Source: Candidatus Hydrogenedens sp.
GTDB lineage: Bacteria; Hydrogenedentota; Hydrogenedentia; Hydrogenedentales; JAEUWI01
Direction of reading: 5' to 3'
DNA length: 64,000 nt
Assembly: GCA_016125095.1 (NCBI GenBank)
Contig: WGMK01000013.1
Location: forward strand, 1-64,000
In this document: one piece after another, positions 25,986 through 36,259 of the stretch
Layout: each line of letters begins with the position of its first letter
How positions within the stretch are numbered: position 1 is the stretch's first letter
Position numbers and translations under genes: made by a program
The notes under the pieces: model-generated
Told to the model about the DNA's origin: nothing
Databases searched by the model: none
The model's input: the letters and a program-made list of their open reading frames with translations, nothing else

Positions 25986-26135
25986 GTGTACCCTCGAGTT
26001 GGCGTGGCTGGAACGCCGCCCCATAGGGGCAGCGATACATTCGGCTGCCATTCTCACCATCCCGTACGCCGTGGTGCAAATCCGGCCGGAGCCGGCGCGC
26101 TTGCCTTGCGGGATCGCGAAAGTTACGCTTGCGCC

Positions 26136-27167
26136 ATGGCGCGTACCCTTATGAAGAAGTCCGTTGCATTCGTCTTCGCGACCGGTGTCATCGGAATTAC
26201 AACGCTGCTCCTTCTCGAGGTGGCGGTGCGCATCGTCCTTCCGCAGCCCCCGCCGTCGCTCTGGCTGCAGGCCGATGCCCGCTACGGGCATGTGATGCGG
26301 CCGGATTTTCAACAGGATTTTCCTTTCACGGGCAGCGGCTACGTCATGCACGTGCGTACCAATTCCCAAGGCTTCCGCGACGCGGAGCCCCTGCCGGCCC
26401 AGCCCGGCGTGCCCACCATCGTCTTCGCCGGAGATTCCTTCACCTTCGGCCACGGAGTCGATATTGACGAGCGATTCGACACCTTGTTCAAGGTGCAACT
26501 GGCGCAGTCGGGGCGCGCGGCCCGGTGCATCAATATCGGTGTCAATGCGTGGGGCACGCTCCAGGAGAGCCGCTATATCGAGGACCATCTGGATACCCTC
26601 GCGCCCGACATCGTTGTGCTTACCTTCTGCGAGAACGATCCCTTCGACGACACTTATTTCCTTGAGAACGGCGTTTCGTTCGACCGGGTTACCTTTCCCG
26701 GCAAAACTTTTCTCCGTGCGCATTCGCATCTGTTCCGCGTATTGCAGGAGCAATACCTGCTTTTCCGTAAGCGGCAGACCATGGCAGCTGAGGCAGCGCA
26801 AACGGCCGCCGCGCCGCCGCCGGAATTAGAACAGGCGCATGCCGCGCCGCCGATAGACGATGCCGCCTGGCAGCGTACCGAGGGCTACCTGGCTGGTCTC
26901 GCGGAAGCGCTGGCCAAGCGCAATCCCGATGCCTTGCTGCTGATTCAGGCGACCGCTCCGTGGGATCCGGACATCGCTGCCCGGCTGGGCGAGATCGCGG
27001 CGCGGCATGAACACATCGAATACCTGCCGCTGGAGGCCGTGGCAGCCCTGCCGGAAGGCGAGCGCAGGCTGGCCTACGACGGTCACTGGAGCCGGCGCGT
27101 GCATGAGCTCGCGGCCGAGGCCCTGTTCGAGCGCCTGAAAACACGTTTACCGGCGGCTGCGCCCTGA
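26136..27167 (+). CDS. membrane-anchored SGNH-family hydrolase/acyltransferase
   Basis: This 343-residue protein has an N-terminal signal anchor (about residues 8-31) and a periplasmic SGNH domain: VFAGDSFTFGHG at about 97-107 (nucleophile S101), the block III-like ENDPFDD, and YDGHWS near the C-terminus (D315, H317). The DxHW arrangement resembles AlgX/AlgJ-type acetyltransferases and carbohydrate esterases. It does not overlap the acyltransferase operon but is only 2.7 kb away, so the same glycan could be its target (inference). No strong ribosome binding site is visible; an alternative ATG lies at 26151. Confidence 0.7.
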   Translation: MARTLMKKSVAFVFATGVIGITTLLLLEVAVRIVLPQPPPSLWLQADARYGHVMRPDFQQDFPFTGSGYVMHVRTNSQGFRDAEPLPAQPGVPTIVFAGDSFTFGHGVDIDERFDTLFKVQLAQSGRAARCINIGVNAWGTLQESRYIEDHLDTLAPDIVVLTFCENDPFDDTYFLENGVSFDRVTFPGKTFLRAHSHLFRVLQEQYLLFRKRQTMAAEAAQTAAAPPPELEQAHAAPPIDDAAWQRTEGYLAGLAEALAKRNPDALLLIQATAPWDPDIAARLGEIAARHEHIEYLPLEAVAALPEGERRLAYDGHWSRRVHELAAEALFERLKTRLPAAAP

Positions 27168-27172
27168 GCGGC

Positions 27173-27201
27173 TTGCGAATCCGCGGCGCAAGTGCTAGGC
27201 T
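27173..27201 (+). promoter_or_regulatory. candidate pilT promoter
   Basis: TTGCGA and TAGGCT separated by 17 bp in the 64-bp gap before pilT. The match is moderate only. Confidence 0.3.
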
Positions 27202-27231
27202 GCGGCCCGCATCGGGTAGAGGAGAAATACC

Positions 27232-28320
27232 ATGGCTGAAATGGACAAATACTTCCGCCTCATGGCCGAACACGGCACCTCGGATTTGCACCTGTGTACC
27301 GGATGCAAGCCCATGTTCCGCAAGGACGGCTCCATCGTTCCGCTCAAAAACGACGAGCCGATCACCCTGGAGCGGGCCGAGGCCCTGCTCTTCGAGATCA
27401 CGCCGGAAAAGAACCTCGAGGAGTTCAAGGAAAAGGGCGACACCGACTTCGCCTATGCGCTCGAGGGCGTCGGCCGTTACCGTGCCAATCTCTTCCGCGA
27501 TCACCGCGGCATCGGCGGCGTCTTCCGCCTGATTCCCTCGGAGATCCTCACGTTCGAGCAGCTCAAGCTGCCGAATGCCGTGAAGAAATTCTGCATCCTT
27601 CCAAAGGGGCTGGTGCTCGTGACGGGACCGACCGGCAGCGGTAAGTCGACCACGCTCGCCGCGATGATCGACTACATCAATAAATCCCGGCAGGACCACA
27701 TCATCACCATCGAGGACCCCATCGAATTCGTGCACCAGAACCATCGCTGCCTGATTAACCAGCGCGAGGTGCACGAGCACACCCTGAGCTTCAAGTCGGC
27801 CCTGCGCGCCGCACTGCGCGAAGACCCGGATATCGTACTCGTGGGCGAAATGCGCGACCTCGAGACCACCCACATCGCCATCGAAACCGCGGAGACGGGC
27901 CACCTCGTGTTCGGCACGCTCCACACCACCACCGCGGTGTCCACGGTAGACCGCCTGATCGATCAGTTCCCCTCGGGGCAGCAGGCCCAGATCCGCACCA
28001 TGCTGGCCTCGGCGCTCAAGGGCGTCGTCGCGCAGAACCTGCTCAAGAAGAAGGGCGGCGGGCGTGTGGCCGCGCTCGAGGTGCTCGTCGTCAATGCGGC
28101 CGTCGCCTCGCTCATCCGCGATGGCAAGACCTCGCAGGTCATGAGCATCATGCAGACCGCCAAGCGCGAGGGCATGACCCTGCTGAACGAAGAACTCGCC
28201 CGGTTCTGCAAAGAGGACCTGGTCGATGCCAAGGAAGCCTGGCTCAAGTCGGTCGACAAGGAAGGCTTCGTCAAGTCCCTCGAGGCCATCGGGGTCCAGT
28301 TCGAGGTGCCCGAACTGTAG
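27232..28320 (+). CDS. pilT: type IV pilus retraction ATPase PilT
   Basis: PilT is a hexameric cytosolic ATPase that depolymerises type IV pili. The 362-residue protein has Walker A GPTGSGKST (132-140), the Asp box DPIEF, Walker B DPDIVLVGEMRD and the PilT-type HTTTAVSTVDRLIDQFP. The AIRNLIRE retraction motif appears as AVASLIRD. AGAGGAG lies 8 bp before the ATG. Length and absence of an N-terminal extension fit PilT/PilU rather than PilB. No pilin or pilC gene lies nearby, but pilB is 2 kb downstream. Confidence 0.92.
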   Translation: MAEMDKYFRLMAEHGTSDLHLCTGCKPMFRKDGSIVPLKNDEPITLERAEALLFEITPEKNLEEFKEKGDTDFAYALEGVGRYRANLFRDHRGIGGVFRLIPSEILTFEQLKLPNAVKKFCILPKGLVLVTGPTGSGKSTTLAAMIDYINKSRQDHIITIEDPIEFVHQNHRCLINQREVHEHTLSFKSALRAALREDPDIVLVGEMRDLETTHIAIETAETGHLVFGTLHTTTAVSTVDRLIDQFPSGQQAQIRTMLASALKGVVAQNLLKKKGGGRVAALEVLVVNAAVASLIRDGKTSQVMSIMQTAKREGMTLLNEELARFCKEDLVDAKEAWLKSVDKEGFVKSLEAIGVQFEVPEL

Positions 28321-28412
28321 TCGAACCAAGCCCTTCGAATGGGCTCGCATAAAAAAGTGGACAACCGCGACTGAATATGCGAAAATCATCGCGGAGGCCA
28401 ACGGGTTCAATC

Positions 28413-29174
28413 ATGACTGCAGATGTGTCCCAATATAGCGGCGGCCCCGCAGGTGCCGTCGATGCGGATGCCGTATGCGGTGTCTGCGGCATCGTAAACA
28501 CAGACGGTACCTTGCTCTGCCGCGGCTGCGGCAACAATTTGCGCGATCAGAAGCTGCGTCGCCTGCAAGCCGAAGTGCCTGCCGACATGGACAGCGGCGT
28601 AAGCACACGCATGATCGTTCGCGGCGTTTTCGGCGTGGTCGGATTGCTGCTATTGCTCATCGTTGCACTGAATGTGGAGAGCATCGCGGATTCCATGGTC
28701 GGCGGTGGAAACGCGAATGATCCTGTCGCGCGTTTTTTCAAGGGCCCGGACAGTGTAACGTATGAGGCCCTGAGTACGGCTGCGAGCGGTCTCGCTGCCA
28801 CGCCCGACACCATTGCGGCCGCCTTGGATTCTCCGCCCGCCGCCGGCGTGGTAGACGGCGAATACATCATCGTTGATGCCAATCCCTACGGCGCATCGGA
28901 AATACTGGGTACGGCATCGGTGGTGTCGGAAGGCGATGTCCGCCGCTTTGCCGTGCGGTTAAGCAACGGTTATGAACTTCGCGGATTCGGTCATTCCCAA
29001 GGCACCAAGGCTTTTCGGTGCGATTGGGAAGACATGGCCTTGAGGACGCCCGAGGGCGCTATCGTATCGGCAAGCGGCGTCGCCGTGCGCCAGACCGATG
29101 GCGGCCTCGAGTGCTTCGGCCAGTCTGAGTTGGACGAACTCAGCTACGGCGCGGTGGCCTATCGCGTCCCATGA
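28413..29174 (+). CDS. zinc-ribbon membrane protein of unknown function
   Basis: I do not recognise this 253-residue protein. A cytosolic zinc ribbon at the N-terminus (CGVC at 22-25, CRGC at 36-39) is followed by one TM helix (about 68-87) and an approximately 160-residue extracytoplasmic domain containing DGEYIIVDANPYG, a short beta-rich segment and one cysteine. The domain order (zinc ribbon, TM, periplasmic sensor-like domain) resembles small signalling or assembly membrane proteins. It sits between pilT and ftsY. The start is uncertain: an in-frame ATG at 28377 would add 12 basic residues, and neither start has a well-spaced ribosome binding site. Confidence 0.55.
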   Translation: MTADVSQYSGGPAGAVDADAVCGVCGIVNTDGTLLCRGCGNNLRDQKLRRLQAEVPADMDSGVSTRMIVRGVFGVVGLLLLLIVALNVESIADSMVGGGNANDPVARFFKGPDSVTYEALSTAASGLAATPDTIAAALDSPPAAGVVDGEYIIVDANPYGASEILGTASVVSEGDVRRFAVRLSNGYELRGFGHSQGTKAFRCDWEDMALRTPEGAIVSASGVAVRQTDGGLECFGQSELDELSYGAVAYRVP

Positions 29175-29197
29175 TCCGCTCCAAAAACCTAATCACG

Positions 29198-29226
29198 TTC
29201 TAGTTACGGCAAATAAACCCTAAAAT
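29198..29226 (+). promoter_or_regulatory. candidate promoter for ftsY-pilB-HDOD
   Basis: TTCTAG, 17-bp spacer, TAAAAT in an unusually A/T-rich 75-bp gap. The -10 matches five of six consensus bases. Confidence 0.4.
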
Positions 29227-29249
29227 CGGGGGTGGATAGATAGACTCAA

Positions 29250-30212
29250 ATGGCGGAAGCTAGTTTTTTTGGAAAACTTCGTAATTCGATGGGAAAGACC
29301 CGCACGCGGCTGGTCGATGGCTTGCGTTCGGTCTTTACGGGTCGGGACAAGCTCGACGCCTCGGTATACGAAGCCCTCGAGGCCGTGCTTATCCAGGCCG
29401 ACGTGGGGGTCGAGACCAGCCTGAAACTGGTGGAGGAGATGCGCTCGCGCGCCCGGGAGCAGCATATTTCCACGGGCGACGAGCTTTTCGCCGCCCTGAA
29501 AGAGGAACTTGCAGCTTTGCTGCAATCGGGGGCGACCTCGCACGAATCCAAGCCTGCGGGCGGATTCGACCACACGGTGCACTGGACGCGGGACGACGGC
29601 CCCCACGTGACCCTGGTGGCCGGGGTCAACGGCTCCGGCAAGACGACGACCACGGGCAAGCTCGCGGCGAAGCTCGCGGGCCAGGGCCGCAAGGTGATCC
29701 TGGGCGCGGCGGATACCTTCCGCGCCGCGGCGGCCGAGCAGCTCACCATCTGGAGCGAGCGCAGTGGCGCGGAAATCGTGCGCCATGCCGAGGGCTCTGA
29801 CCCCGCATCGGTCGCCTACGACGCGGTCGATGCCGGCGTCGCACGGCATGCGGACAATGTGCTGGTGGATACGGCCGGACGTTTGCACAACAAGACCAAC
29901 CTCATGGAAGAGCTGAAGAAAGTACAGCGCGTGACGGCCAAGCGGCTGCCGGGCGCTCCGCATGAAGTGCTGCTGGTGCTCGATGCCACCACCGGCCAGA
30001 ACGGGCTCCAACAGGCCCGTGTGTTCACCGAGGCGCTGCAGGTCACCGGTATTGTCCTGACCAAGCTGGATGGCACCGCGAAGGGCGGAATGGCCATCGC
30101 GATACAGCGCGACCTGGGGATTCCGATCAAGTTTATCGGCGTTGGCGAGGGCGTGGAGGATTTGCAGCCTTTCGATGCCGCCGAGTTTGTCGAGGCCCTA
30201 TTCGGCGCGTGA
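29250..30212 (+). CDS. ftsY: signal recognition particle receptor FtsY
   Basis: FtsY is the SRP receptor GTPase that docks ribosome-nascent chain complexes at the membrane. The 320-residue protein is essentially the NG domain alone: a helical N domain (1-95) and a GTPase domain with GVNGSGKTTTTGKL (G1, 125-137), DTFRAAAAEQL, DTAGR and TKLDGTAKGG. The long acidic A domain of the E. coli protein is missing, as in many bacteria. pilB begins 26 bp downstream, which is an unusual partner. Confidence 0.93.
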   Translation: MAEASFFGKLRNSMGKTRTRLVDGLRSVFTGRDKLDASVYEALEAVLIQADVGVETSLKLVEEMRSRAREQHISTGDELFAALKEELAALLQSGATSHESKPAGGFDHTVHWTRDDGPHVTLVAGVNGSGKTTTTGKLAAKLAGQGRKVILGAADTFRAAAAEQLTIWSERSGAEIVRHAEGSDPASVAYDAVDAGVARHADNVLVDTAGRLHNKTNLMEELKKVQRVTAKRLPGAPHEVLLVLDATTGQNGLQQARVFTEALQVTGIVLTKLDGTAKGGMAIAIQRDLGIPIKFIGVGEGVEDLQPFDAAEFVEALFGA

Positions 30213-30238
30213 AACGCGCCGCGGGAGAGGGAATCGTA

Positions 30239-32116
30239 ATGCCGGCCACAGACAAGAGTTCGCGCCAGACCTCCATCGCCACCGCGCTGCTCAAGGAAGG
30301 CATCATCAACGAAAAGCAGCTCGAGCGCGCCATCAAGGTTCAGGCGCTGCTCGAGGAGCCGCGGCAGCTCACCGAGGTCATCGTCGACCTCGGCTATGCC
30401 AAGCGCACCGCCATCACCGATGCCATCGCCAAGCACGGCTCGACCATGCGCCTCGGCGAAATCCTGCTCGAGCAGGGCATCATTTCCTCCGATGCGCTGG
30501 AAACCGCGCTCAAGGTGCAGCAGGAGCAGGGCCTCAAGCTGGGCGAGGCGCTGATACAAATCGGCGCCATCAACGAGCGCCAGCTGCTCCAGAATATTGC
30601 AAGCCAGGCGCGGTTGCCCTACATCGAGCCTACCTTCAGCATGATTGAGACCTCGCTCCTGCGTGGCGTCTCGCCCGAGTTCCTTGCCAAGCATGATTTC
30701 GTTCCGTTCTCCAAGAGCGAGGACGGCGTCATTACCATTGTGGTGTCGAACCTCCATTCCGATACGGTCAAGCGCGCCGCCGACGAGCTCTACCAAGGCA
30801 AGGCCGTACTGGCGCTCGGGCCCGAGGAATGCATCAAGGCCACCATCGAAGATATCCGCAGCTACCGGCAATCCGGCGGTAAGGAAGTGAGCAGCCAGGA
30901 ACAGCGCGACACGGCGGTGAACCTGGTGGAGCATATCCTCTCCCAGGCGGTGGAAGAAGGTGCGAGCGACATTCACATCGAGCCCATGACCCATGCCGTG
31001 CGGGTGCGCTACCGCATCGACGGCGTGCTGGTGTACAAGACCGACCTGCCGAGCGACCTGCTGTCGAAGCTGATCTCCCGCCTGAAGATCCTGGCCGAGT
31101 GCGATATCGCCGAGCATCAGCGGCACCAGGGCGGGCGCATTCTCTTTCACATGGGCGACCGCTCCATCGACATGCGCCTCTCCATCTACGTGAGTATCCA
31201 CGGCCAGTCGGCTGTGCTGCGCGTGTTGAACAAGGACATGGCGCTGGTCACGCTGGATGAACTGGGTATGACGCCCTCGATGCTGCAGCGCTATCGCGAC
31301 GACGTGCTCGACCCGCCCACCGGCGTGGTGCTGATTACCGGCCCCACGGGCTCGGGCAAAACAACGACGCTCTACAGCAGCATCGACTACTGCAACGATG
31401 TACAGACCAAGATCATCACCGCGGAGGACCCCGCGGAATTCACGATTGAGGGGATCGTGCAGTGCTCGATCAACGATAAGATCGGCCGGAGCTTCGCGCT
31501 CACGCTGCGCGAGATCGTGCGCCAGGACCCGGACATCATCGTGCTCGGCGAAATCCGCGACAAGACCACGGCGGATGTGGCCATCCAGGCGGCGCTTACC
31601 GGCCACAAGGTGTACTCGACCTTCCATACGGAAGACACCATCGGCGGTTTGCTGCGCCTGATCGACATGGACATCGAGACCTTCCTGATTTCCAGCACGG
31701 TTATCTCGGTGCTGGCGCAGCGGCTGCTGCGGCGCATCTGCCTCAAGTGCGCCGCGCCTTATGTGCCCAATGCCCGCGAGGTAGAACAGGTGGGCCTGAG
31801 CATGGCCGAAGTGCGCGAATACGAATACAAGAAGGGACGCGGCTGCACCAACTGTAGCTACACCGGCTACCGCGGGCGCGTGGCCGTATACGAGCTGCTG
31901 GTGCTGAATGAACTGGTGAAAGAGGCGATCCTCATGAAAAAGACCGCCCACGAGATCCGCCAGATCAGTATGGATACCACGGGCTTGGTCAGCATGCGCG
32001 AAGACGGCATCGCCAAGGTCGTCAAAGGGGTAACGACTTTCGAGGAAATCCTCTCGCATACGCCGCGTACCTTCCACACGCGGCCCCTGCGGCAAATCCT
32101 CACATTGAGTCAGTAA
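30239..32116 (+). CDS. pilB: PilB/GspE-family assembly ATPase with tandem MshEN repeats
   Basis: This 625-residue ATPase powers pilus extension or type II secretion. Its N-terminus has four 24-residue MshEN-type repeats. Repeats 3 and 4 (71-94 and 100-123, RLGEILLEQG... and KLGEALIQIG..., each ending in Q, 5-residue spacer) match the known c-di-GMP-binding consensus; repeats 1 and 2 (12-35, 43-66) lack the RLG. The motor domain has Walker A GPTGSGKTTT (368-377), the Asp box AEDPAEF, Walker B DPDIIVLGEIRD and the zinc CxxC pairs (C501/C504, C536/C539) of PilB/GspE. GAGAGGG precedes the ATG at 30239. PilT upstream supports PilB rather than GspE. The HDOD gene follows 39 bp later. Confidence 0.88.
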   Translation: MPATDKSSRQTSIATALLKEGIINEKQLERAIKVQALLEEPRQLTEVIVDLGYAKRTAITDAIAKHGSTMRLGEILLEQGIISSDALETALKVQQEQGLKLGEALIQIGAINERQLLQNIASQARLPYIEPTFSMIETSLLRGVSPEFLAKHDFVPFSKSEDGVITIVVSNLHSDTVKRAADELYQGKAVLALGPEECIKATIEDIRSYRQSGGKEVSSQEQRDTAVNLVEHILSQAVEEGASDIHIEPMTHAVRVRYRIDGVLVYKTDLPSDLLSKLISRLKILAECDIAEHQRHQGGRILFHMGDRSIDMRLSIYVSIHGQSAVLRVLNKDMALVTLDELGMTPSMLQRYRDDVLDPPTGVVLITGPTGSGKTTTLYSSIDYCNDVQTKIITAEDPAEFTIEGIVQCSINDKIGRSFALTLREIVRQDPDIIVLGEIRDKTTADVAIQAALTGHKVYSTFHTEDTIGGLLRLIDMDIETFLISSTVISVLAQRLLRRICLKCAAPYVPNAREVEQVGLSMAEVREYEYKKGRGCTNCSYTGYRGRVAVYELLVLNELVKEAILMKKTAHEIRQISMDTTGLVSMREDGIAKVVKGVTTFEEILSHTPRTFHTRPLRQILTLSQ

Positions 32117-32155
32117 TTAGAAAATCGGGTTGCGGCGAAGAAGGAGAGAGCTATC

Positions 32156-33196
32156 GTGTCGGCATGCCCCCATTGCGAGAATCCAGTTCCCAAGGACATC
32201 ACCTTCGGTGAGAAGGTGCAAATCTACGGCTGCCCCCACTGCTACAATCCCGTGGCAATCAAGTGGGAAAACGGCAAGGCCGCGACCTCGGCGCTCGCCA
32301 AGGTGCCCGATGTGCGGCAGAGCGCGCCGGAGGGCTCCATCGGCGAGGCCATCCTGAAGGCGCTGCCCAAGGCCATCGACGCGCTCCCCGTGATCCCCGA
32401 GATTGCCCAACGCGTAATGAAGCTGGTCAGCGATCCGGACGTGACCATGAAGGATCTGTCCAACGTCATCCAGGAAGATCAGACCATCGCCTTGAGCATC
32501 ATGAAGCTCGCGAATAGTCCTATCTACGGCGGCCTGGAGGAGATTAAAGAACTCAATGCCGCCTGCGCCCGCCTCGGCATGCGCAACATCGCCAATACCG
32601 TGCAGGCCGTCGCCAACAACAACCTCTTCATCACCGGCGACCAGCGCCTTCAGGCCATCATGCGCAAGCTCTGGACGCATTCGGTGGCCACGGCGCATTG
32701 CGCCAATGAGATTGCCCAGGTCACCTCGGCGCCCTTCCCCGAAATGCTGTTCCTCGCCGGGCTGCTGCACAACATGGGCAAGGTCGTGCTCATCGATATC
32801 GTCTCCGGGCAGTACACCGGGGCCATCGGCGAACTCCGCGCGACGCCGCAGGTGTTCAAGCAGGTCATCGACAGTTTCCATCCCTTGCTCGGGCTGCACG
32901 TGGCCCAGGCCTGGCGCCTGCCGCCGGAATACCTCGCCACCACCTTCTTCCAGAACCGGCCGAACGACTGTCCGCGCGACGAGTGGCTGCCGATGGTGCA
33001 CGTGGTGGCGCTCGCCAGCCTCATCGCCACGCTCGAGGGATACGGCCTGAACAAGGTCGAGGAAACCTTCCTGACGACCAACTCCTCGACGCGCTACCTG
33101 AATCTCAACGACATCAAGCTGGCGGCACTCCGAGTAGACCTGTCGGACAAGCTCGAGGCCCTGCTACAGTCCATTCCGCAGCCCGCAGGCAATTGA
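32156..33196 (+). CDS. HDOD-domain protein with N-terminal zinc ribbon
   Basis: This 346-residue cytosolic protein starts with a zinc ribbon (CPHC at 4-7, CPHC at 26-29) and continues with an HDOD domain (about 70-270): LPVIPEIAQRVMKLVSDPDVTMKDLSNVI, IMKLANSP and LFLAGLLHNMGKVVLID. HDOD proteins are catalytically inactive relatives of HD-GYP phosphodiesterases that often work in c-di-GMP signalling and motility. The GTG start is set by AGGAGAGAG about 6-8 bp upstream. Its position after pilB, whose product has a c-di-GMP site, suggests it helps control pilus activity (inference). Confidence 0.82.
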   Translation: MSACPHCENPVPKDITFGEKVQIYGCPHCYNPVAIKWENGKAATSALAKVPDVRQSAPEGSIGEAILKALPKAIDALPVIPEIAQRVMKLVSDPDVTMKDLSNVIQEDQTIALSIMKLANSPIYGGLEEIKELNAACARLGMRNIANTVQAVANNNLFITGDQRLQAIMRKLWTHSVATAHCANEIAQVTSAPFPEMLFLAGLLHNMGKVVLIDIVSGQYTGAIGELRATPQVFKQVIDSFHPLLGLHVAQAWRLPPEYLATTFFQNRPNDCPRDEWLPMVHVVALASLIATLEGYGLNKVEETFLTTNSSTRYLNLNDIKLAALRVDLSDKLEALLQSIPQPAGN

Positions 33197-33226
33197 TTGG
33201 GCGACGGCCCTTCCGGTTGGTATACT
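33197..33226 (+). promoter_or_regulatory. candidate cysS promoter
   Basis: TTGGGC, 18-bp spacer, TATACT immediately after the HDOD stop codon. The TATACT -10 recurs in other intergenic regions of this window (19726, 61309). Confidence 0.5.
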
Positions 33227-33266
33227 GTCGCGCTTATTCCGCTGAAACCTAACCGGGAGGCCGCTG

Positions 33267-34664
<1,398 letters not shown>

Positions 34665-34665
34665 A

Positions 34666-36252
34666 TCAACAGAGCGACGAGTACTCCGATTGTTTCCTTA
34701 GCAATAGCCCTGGAGCTGGAAAGCGAAGGGGGCGTTGTGGAAGCGGCATCTTGTCGAGCCATGTCGCGGCCCGCGAGGCACAGAATCGCAGAATCCATGC
34801 AGCTCCGATCGCTGCCGCCATGCCGCGCAAGATGAAGATATCGACCAAGTAGCGCTCGAAGTCTGCGAGCCGAGTCGCATACACCATGGCAATGATGGTA
34901 ATCCCGAAAATTGCCGCCACCCTCGCGCTGGAGAGACCGTGCGCGGAGCGACGCGAGCGGGTGAGCATCAGCACGCCGATGCCGACGAGCGCCAACTTTG
35001 GCTCCAGGCTATGCGCAAGAAACCGATATCTCAGGGAACGGAAAAATCGAGGCTGTTCCGGCGGCGTCCAGTTCGGGCTGAGTGCCAGCCACTCCTTGTA
35101 ATACTGCCAGCGCAAGAACACCAAGGGATAGTAGGCAGGACGCATCAGCGCGAAGAGACTCGGCATTATGGTCTGTGGATGGAACTCGTATGGCGGGTCG
35201 TAGAACTTCAGATACGCGTGCCAGAGGTAATCGCGCAACGCATCCAGGCCGGCCGGATTCAATCGAAATACCTCGACGCCATCGTCCGCGAGCTTCCTCT
35301 CCCCGTCGAACCCTAAGTGCCATACCCAGGAGGGCGGCGCTACCCCTGGCTCTATTGCTATTTCTCCGTCTCGAATCAGGCGTAGATCTGCCTGCAGTCC
35401 CGACATGCTGATTTCTGAAAAATCAGGCCAATAATAGGGGTTCAGCAAGAACGGTATACCTCCAGTGACCACGCAGACCGCAGCAAGCGTCGCATAGAAG
35501 CGGCGGGGCTGCAGCTGGCCGGCGCCCCGCAAACCCGCGAGCAGAAGCACCAGAAACGGCAAGAGCAGCAGCACACCTGCGTATTTGCATGCGGTTGCGC
35601 ACCCGGCCAGTAATGCGCAGATCAGTATCCTCCGGGTGCGTTGTGCGGAGAAGCCAGCCTCTGCCGCATACATGGCGGCGAGGCCCGTAGCCACGAGGAA
35701 GAACTGATAGAAGATATCGGTCAGCACACTGGCAGAAATTCTTGTGACAACAGGATTCGAGACGAGCACGAGGCCGGCCAGTATTGCGGCCCACCGGCCA
35801 GCGGCCCGGTGGACCATTGCCATGCACAAAAGGCAGAGGCCAGCACCCCCGACTACGGCTACCCAGCGCAGCGGTAGGAGCAGTTCCTTCGGCGCGATAC
35901 CGCCACGCGCCTTGTTCTCAAGCAAGGGGATTCCTGGATCAAAGGGCACGCCGCTTTCCAGAAAGGGATGAGCGGCCGGCGCAGCGCCGCATAGGATGGG
36001 AATCGCGAACAACAGTTTTCCTAGTTGCGGATTCAAGTTTCCGTAGGCACCGTCCGCTTCTCGATTCCACGATCCAGGTGCGAGATCCTTGGATTGCACA
36101 AGGCTTGCTACCGCAGCCGACGCTCGTGTCCAGCCTGTTTCGTCGGCGTGATAGTGCGTATCCGACGCGGCGTGTCCAAAGTGAAATAGCGCATACGTGA
36201 AAACGGCTATATAGATACACGCATTTACAAGGTATACCATGCGAGGAAGCAT
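34666..36252 (-). CDS. polytopic membrane protein, PMT/ArnT-like glycosyltransferase
   Basis: This 528-residue inner-membrane protein has roughly ten TM segments. The first extracytoplasmic loop contains HYHADETGW, an acidic motif placed as in GT-C enzymes of the ArnT/PMT type, and a long loop before the last TM cluster includes LRDYLWHAYLKFYDPPYEF. It probably moves a sugar from a polyprenyl phosphate donor, but the family is not certain. Base composition is lower in GC than its neighbours: three 60-base stretches counted by hand gave 95 of 180 (53 percent). The start is unclear (ATG at 36252 or 36240); neither has a ribosome binding site, and the promoter at 36260-36289 would give a nearly leaderless mRNA. 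Confidence 0.65.
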   Translation of the reverse strand: MLPRMVYLVNACIYIAVFTYALFHFGHAASDTHYHADETGWTRASAAVASLVQSKDLAPGSWNREADGAYGNLNPQLGKLLFAIPILCGAAPAAHPFLESGVPFDPGIPLLENKARGGIAPKELLLPLRWVAVVGGAGLCLLCMAMVHRAAGRWAAILAGLVLVSNPVVTRISASVLTDIFYQFFLVATGLAAMYAAEAGFSAQRTRRILICALLAGCATACKYAGVLLLLPFLVLLLAGLRGAGQLQPRRFYATLAAVCVVTGGIPFLLNPYYWPDFSEISMSGLQADLRLIRDGEIAIEPGVAPPSWVWHLGFDGERKLADDGVEVFRLNPAGLDALRDYLWHAYLKFYDPPYEFHPQTIMPSLFALMRPAYYPLVFLRWQYYKEWLALSPNWTPPEQPRFFRSLRYRFLAHSLEPKLALVGIGVLMLTRSRRSAHGLSSARVAAIFGITIIAMVYATRLADFERYLVDIFILRGMAAAIGAAWILRFCASRAATWLDKMPLPQRPLRFPAPGLLLRKQSEYSSLC

Positions 36253-36259
36253 AAAGATA

